A DNA stretch of 37,966 nucleotides from GCA-002731945 sp913047775 (lineage in GTDB: Bacteria > Pseudomonadota > Alphaproteobacteria > MED-G09), in NCBI GenBank assembly GCA_913047775.1, contig CAJWUE010000009.1, positions 1-37,966 of the forward strand. Direction: 5' to 3'. The notes under the pieces were generated by a model. That model saw only the letters and a program-made list of their open reading frames with translations, made no database searches and had not been told where the DNA came from. Below are positions 34,662 through 37,966 of this stretch, one piece after another. Numbering within the stretch: position 1 is the first letter of the stretch; every line of letters begins with the position of its first letter. The translations under genes and the position numbers were made by a program.

Positions 34662-35897
34662 TTAAGTGTTTACAGGAAAATATTGATCTTCGACACGATC
34701 AAAATCCAGTATTTTCCATGCTCTATCTATAGAATTGACAAAATTATCTATATCTTTTTTTGAATGCTTCGGAGTGATTGTAACTCTAAGGCGTTCATCC
34801 CCCTTAGGTACTGTAGGATAAAAAACAGGTTGAATATAGATACCAAATTCATCAAGAAGAAGTTTCGATATTTTTTTGCATTCCACTGGACCTTTAACAA
34901 GTATAGGTATGATATGACTATCATTATTTATAAATGGAACATTGATTGATTTGAGACCTTCTCTAATGAGTTTAGAATTCCTTCTAATTCTTACCCTGAG
35001 AGTTTCTGCAACTTTTGTAAGTTCTATACTTTTAATTGATGCCGCCGCAACCGAAGGATTAATAGAAGAGGTAAAAATAAAACCTGAGGCAAAGCTTCTA
35101 ATATAGTCAATTATGTTAGCTTTTGCCGCTACGTAACCTCCCAACTGTCCAAAGGATTTTGAAAGGGTGCCATTAATGATATCAATATCATCACTCAATC
35201 CAAGTTCATCAGCTATTCCTCTGCCCTCGTTTCCATAAAGACCCACTGAATGAACCTCATCTAAGTAAGTCATAGCTTTATATTCTTTTGCCAATCTAAC
35301 TATTTCTTTAAGTGGGGAGCGTATCCCTTCCATTGAATAAATTGATTCACAGATAATTAATTTTGGTGCTTCTATATCAGCTGCTTGTAGAAGACTTTCC
35401 AAGTGCTCCATATCATTGTGCTCGAAAATATGGTATTGGGCCTTACTATTTCTAATGCCTTCGATTAAAGATGCATGATTCAGTCTATCTGAAAATATTT
35501 CTATACTTTCTATATTTCTACATAAAGTGGCTATAGTAGCTTGATTGGCTGTATAGGCAGAGGGGAAAACTAAGGCAGCTTCTTTGTTATGAAGCTCTGC
35601 AAGCGTTTGTTCTAATTTTACATGATAGGTGGAAGTTCCTGATATATTACGAGTCCCGCCCGATCCGGTTCCAAGTTTATTAATAACATTAATGCAAGCG
35701 TCCAATACTTCAGGGTTTTGACTCATATTTAAGTAATCGTTTGAGCACCAGATCTCGACTTCTCTGTCATTCCCTTCCACAGTTTCAAGTGCTTTTGGAA
35801 ACATGTTTTGGACTCTGTCGATTGCGCGAAAAGTTCTATATAGACCCTCATCTTTAAGAGTTTTAATCTCATCGTTAAAAAAATTCTCGTAATCCAA
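34662..35897 (-). CDS. hemA: 5-aminolevulinate synthase
   Basis: ALA synthase condenses glycine and succinyl-CoA, the alphaproteobacterial (Shemin) entry to heme. The 411-residue PLP enzyme begins MDYENFFNDEIKTLKDEG and has CSNDYLNMSQNPEV, GTGSGGTRNISGTSTYH, YLDEVHSVGLYG and the PLP lysine K247 in NGTLSKSFGQLGGY. The start codon is TTG at 35897, supported by a GGGAG site about 8 bases upstream and by the family N-terminus MDYE. It is divergent from hemC, with a 163-base shared control region. Confidence 0.95.
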   Translation of the reverse strand: MDYENFFNDEIKTLKDEGLYRTFRAIDRVQNMFPKALETVEGNDREVEIWCSNDYLNMSQNPEVLDACINVINKLGTGSGGTRNISGTSTYHVKLEQTLAELHNKEAALVFPSAYTANQATIATLCRNIESIEIFSDRLNHASLIEGIRNSKAQYHIFEHNDMEHLESLLQAADIEAPKLIICESIYSMEGIRSPLKEIVRLAKEYKAMTYLDEVHSVGLYGNEGRGIADELGLSDDIDIINGTLSKSFGQLGGYVAAKANIIDYIRSFASGFIFTSSINPSVAAASIKSIELTKVAETLRVRIRRNSKLIREGLKSINVPFINNDSHIIPILVKGPVECKKISKLLLDEFGIYIQPVFYPTVPKGDERLRVTITPKHSKKDIDNFVNSIDRAWKILDFDRVEDQYFPVNT

Positions 35898-35984
35898 AAT
35901 TCTTCTCCCGTTACTAAACCTAGCAAAACAATATTTATTCTTTAATCTTAAACTGTTATTAATTATATTAATAAATTCGCTTTA

Positions 35985-35995
35985 GACATTATGTC
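35985..35995. promoter_or_regulatory. Perfect inverted repeat in the hemA-hemC divergent region
   Basis: GACATTATGTC is an 11-base perfect palindrome around a central T in the 163-base gap between the divergent hemA and hemC starts. It could be an operator for a dimeric regulator of heme synthesis. It does not match an FNR/FixK box or a Fur box. No other strong signal is visible in this gap apart from AT-rich promoter-like runs. Confidence 0.3.
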
Positions 35996-36060
35996 GCATA
36001 GTACTAGCAAGATAGCTAAAATAAGTCGATATTTTAAATGATAATTAATATTCGGTATTT

Positions 36061-37563
36061 ATGGTTAGAATAATTTCAAGAAAGAGCGATTTAGCGATTA
36101 TCCAAGCTGAATCTGTAGGAGAACTTTTGAAAGAGAATGTCGAGGGTGAGGATATTACCTATCAGCATAAAGAAACCTTTGGAGATATTGATCAAAAGAC
36201 TCCCCTAAAAGATCTTCCTGAAATAGGAGTATTTACACAAGATATTAGGAATTCCTTAATTAATGGTGAAGCCGATATAGCAGTCCATTCATGGAAAGAC
36301 TTACCTATAGAAATTGGTCCAGAAACCCAGATTGCTGCAACTATTGAACGTGCGGATATGAGGGATATTTTTTTTCTTAAGAAGGAAAATGTGGAAAAAA
36401 TAATTAAGGAAGGAAAATTAAAGGTTTTAACCTCATCACCAAGAAGGTCATATAATCTTGAGCCCTTTCTTAAGAAAGCTCTACCTTATCCCATACAGGA
36501 AATTGATTTCGAAGATATTCGTGGCAATATTCCTACACGATTAAAAAAACTTTTGACGGGCAAAGAGGACGGTTTGGTAGTAGCGAAGGCAGCAATTGAT
36601 AGAATTCTGAGAGGAAAGAATTTGAATCTTGCAAATAAGGTTAAAGAAATATTGGATAATTTTCTCTGGATGATAACGCCCCTTTCATTAAACCCTTGTG
36701 CCCCCGGTCAGGGGGCACTGGCCTTAGAGGTCAGCTCTAACAGGAAAGGAATTATAGATATGGTCCAAAAGATAAACGATAACAAAGTATTCCAATCAGT
36801 CTCAATGGAAAGAGATACCTTGTCGCAGTATGGAGGAGGATGCCATCAAAAAATTGGGGTGAGTGTTGAAAATATGAAGTTTGGAAATGTTGTTACTCTT
36901 AAAGGCCTGACCGACGAAAGAGTTGTCCTAAATGAAAGGAGAATAGAACGGGAAGATCTTCCAGAATGGTATAAAATCAATAAAGATGCATTTTATCCGA
37001 ATGATCTTGAGAAATATAATCTTTTTCGTCGTCACGTGATAAAAGAAAGTATTGATGAGGTTTCCTCTCTAAAGAAAAAGAATATATGGGTAAGCAGAGC
37101 TAATGCAGTTCCCGATCAGACCAAAATTTGTCAATCAAATTTATTATGGGTTAGTGGGCTAAAAACTTGGTTTAAATTATCTGAGAGAGGATTTTGGGTT
37201 AATGGTACTGCAGATAGTTTAGGAGAAAATATGAATCCAGGAATTGACCATCTCTCAGAAAATAAAAAATGGGTAAAGCTGACCCACAATGATTCTCCCA
37301 AGAATGAATTTGATGAAAAAATAGCCACCTATCAACTCAAACGTTTAGATATAAAGGAAGACCTTTCTCAAAAAACCCATTTCTATTGGATGAGCGGATC
37401 GGCATTTGAGTATGCGTTAGAAAGATTTCCAACTATTTCAGATTGTTTTCACGCATGCGGACCGGGGAATACTTATGAAATTATCAAAAAGAAGATTAAA
37501 GAAGATAAAATTACAATTTTTCTTTCATATGATGAGGTTGTTAAGAATCTGATTAATAATTAA
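36061..37563 (+). CDS. hemC: Porphobilinogen deaminase with HemD-like C-terminal extension
   Basis: The first 330 or so residues form a divergent hydroxymethylbilane synthase, which links four porphobilinogens. Key residues are kept: IAVHSWKDLP with D80, SSPRR with R128/R129, DIRGNIPTR with R154/R160, and the dipyrromethane cofactor cysteine C261 in GGGCHQKIG. The usual GGKGLF loop reads PEIGVF. The remaining 160 residues (about 340-500) start NIWVSRANAV and include WMSGSAFEYALERF and ACGPGNTYEII, which resemble the start and the Ser/Gly-rich core of uroporphyrinogen-III synthase (HemD). The extension is shorter than a full HemD of about 240 residues. The protein may be a HemC-HemD fusion performing both steps; this second part is inference. 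hemE follows 12 bases later. Confidence 0.8.
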   Translation: MVRIISRKSDLAIIQAESVGELLKENVEGEDITYQHKETFGDIDQKTPLKDLPEIGVFTQDIRNSLINGEADIAVHSWKDLPIEIGPETQIAATIERADMRDIFFLKKENVEKIIKEGKLKVLTSSPRRSYNLEPFLKKALPYPIQEIDFEDIRGNIPTRLKKLLTGKEDGLVVAKAAIDRILRGKNLNLANKVKEILDNFLWMITPLSLNPCAPGQGALALEVSSNRKGIIDMVQKINDNKVFQSVSMERDTLSQYGGGCHQKIGVSVENMKFGNVVTLKGLTDERVVLNERRIEREDLPEWYKINKDAFYPNDLEKYNLFRRHVIKESIDEVSSLKKKNIWVSRANAVPDQTKICQSNLLWVSGLKTWFKLSERGFWVNGTADSLGENMNPGIDHLSENKKWVKLTHNDSPKNEFDEKIATYQLKRLDIKEDLSQKTHFYWMSGSAFEYALERFPTISDCFHACGPGNTYEIIKKKIKEDKITIFLSYDEVVKNLINN

Positions 37564-37575
37564 GGAATAATTTAT

Positions 37576-37966
37576 ATGCCTAATCAATTATTTACAAATG
37601 CTGTTAATAGGATCCCTCAAAAGACACCTCCTATTTGGTTTATGAGGCAGGCAGGAAGGTATCATTCGCATTACCAGACCCTCAAGAAAAGACATTCTTT
37701 TGGAGAACTTTGTAAAACCCCTAAACTTGCTGCACAAACTGCTTTAGGTCCAATTAACGAGTTTGATTTTGATGTGGCTATACTCTTTAGTGATATTCTT
37801 TTTCCTTTGGAAGCATTAGGTATGAAATTAGAATTCAATCCTGGTCCAATCTTTAAGAACCTTCTAAAGTCTGACAATTATCACGAGCTAACTTCACCCA
37901 AAGAAGCAATAAGGCAGATGGAATTTCAAGGTGAGGCAATACGGCAAACACGCGACCTACTAGATA
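37576..37966 (+). CDS. hemE: Uroporphyrinogen decarboxylase, N-terminal part (cut by window edge)
   Basis: The visible 130 codons encode the N-terminus of HemE, which decarboxylates uroporphyrinogen III to coproporphyrinogen III. PIWFMRQAGRYHSHYQ carries the substrate-binding RQAGRY motif, and FDVAILFSDILFPLEALGMKLEF contains the catalytic aspartate region (FSDI). The common RYLPEY has become RYHSHY. The gene is open to the right edge. It starts 12 bases after hemC stops and is probably in the same operon. Confidence 0.93.
   Translation, partial: MPNQLFTNAVNRIPQKTPPIWFMRQAGRYHSHYQTLKKRHSFGELCKTPKLAAQTALGPINEFDFDVAILFSDILFPLEALGMKLEFNPGPIFKNLLKSDNYHELTSPKEAIRQMEFQGEAIRQTRDLLD

Noticed and set aside
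1..37966. CRISPR arrays, tRNA or rRNA genes, insertion sequences, prophage or integron features
   Set aside because: No spaced direct repeats, tRNA cloverleaf signatures, transposase or integrase genes, or terminal inverted repeats were recognised; the region is compact core genome.

Overview
This AT-rich window (roughly one third G+C by eye) looks like chromosomal core from a free-living, probably planktonic alphaproteobacterium with a compact genome. The alphaproteobacterial signs are the DUF1244, DUF1192 and TrcR (DUF1013) proteins, the three-gene pntAA-pntAB-pntB transhydrogenase, 6S RNA between zapA and the 5-formyl-THF cyclo-ligase gene, a serC leader before serC-serA, and an ALA-synthase type hemA. 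Gaps are short (none over 300 bases) and adjacent genes often overlap. I see no rRNA, tRNA, insertion sequence, prophage, CRISPR array or long repeat. The exact clade cannot be named from this sequence alone.

Layout. Bases 1-3460 (+) hold the end of an N-formylglutamate amidohydrolase gene, DUF1244 and pntAA-pntAB-pntB. Bases 3464-6094 (-) hold purE-purK with rpsU downstream, preceded by trcR. After a small DUF1192 gene (+), 6461-13445 (-) is a central carbon block read tkt-gap-pgk-fba-efp-suhB, then rpmE. Bases 13572-15613 (+) hold a small coiled-coil gene, zapA, 6S RNA, the cyclo-ligase and a YmdB-like phosphoesterase. Bases 15644-22049 (+) hold yebC, a Holliday-junction-resolvase-like nuclease, ybgC, tilS, ftsH and glmM. 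This looks like the conserved yebC-ruvCAB-ybgC-tol-pal-tilS-ftsH-glmM block with ruvCAB and tol-pal missing and an Hjc-like PDDEXK nuclease in the ruvC slot. Bases 22079-26232 (+) hold the serC leader, serC, serA and purA.

Bases 26270-29173 (+) form a thiamine-uptake unit: a TPP riboswitch, a TonB-dependent receptor and a PnuC-family permease (PnuT type). Bases 29191-31158 (-) are rluD-rpoH, with a tiny membrane-protein gene divergent from rluD. Bases 31282-37966 are an iron/heme block: an FTR1 permease divergent from a FecA-like receptor, then hemA divergent from a hemC with a HemD-like C-terminal extension, then the start of hemE.

The observations most worth following are the Hjc-like nuclease in the ruvC slot, the loss of tol-pal from this locus, the riboswitch-controlled thiamine-uptake unit with competing hairpins, and the HemC/HemD-like fusion. 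All functions are inferred from sequence recall without a database search.
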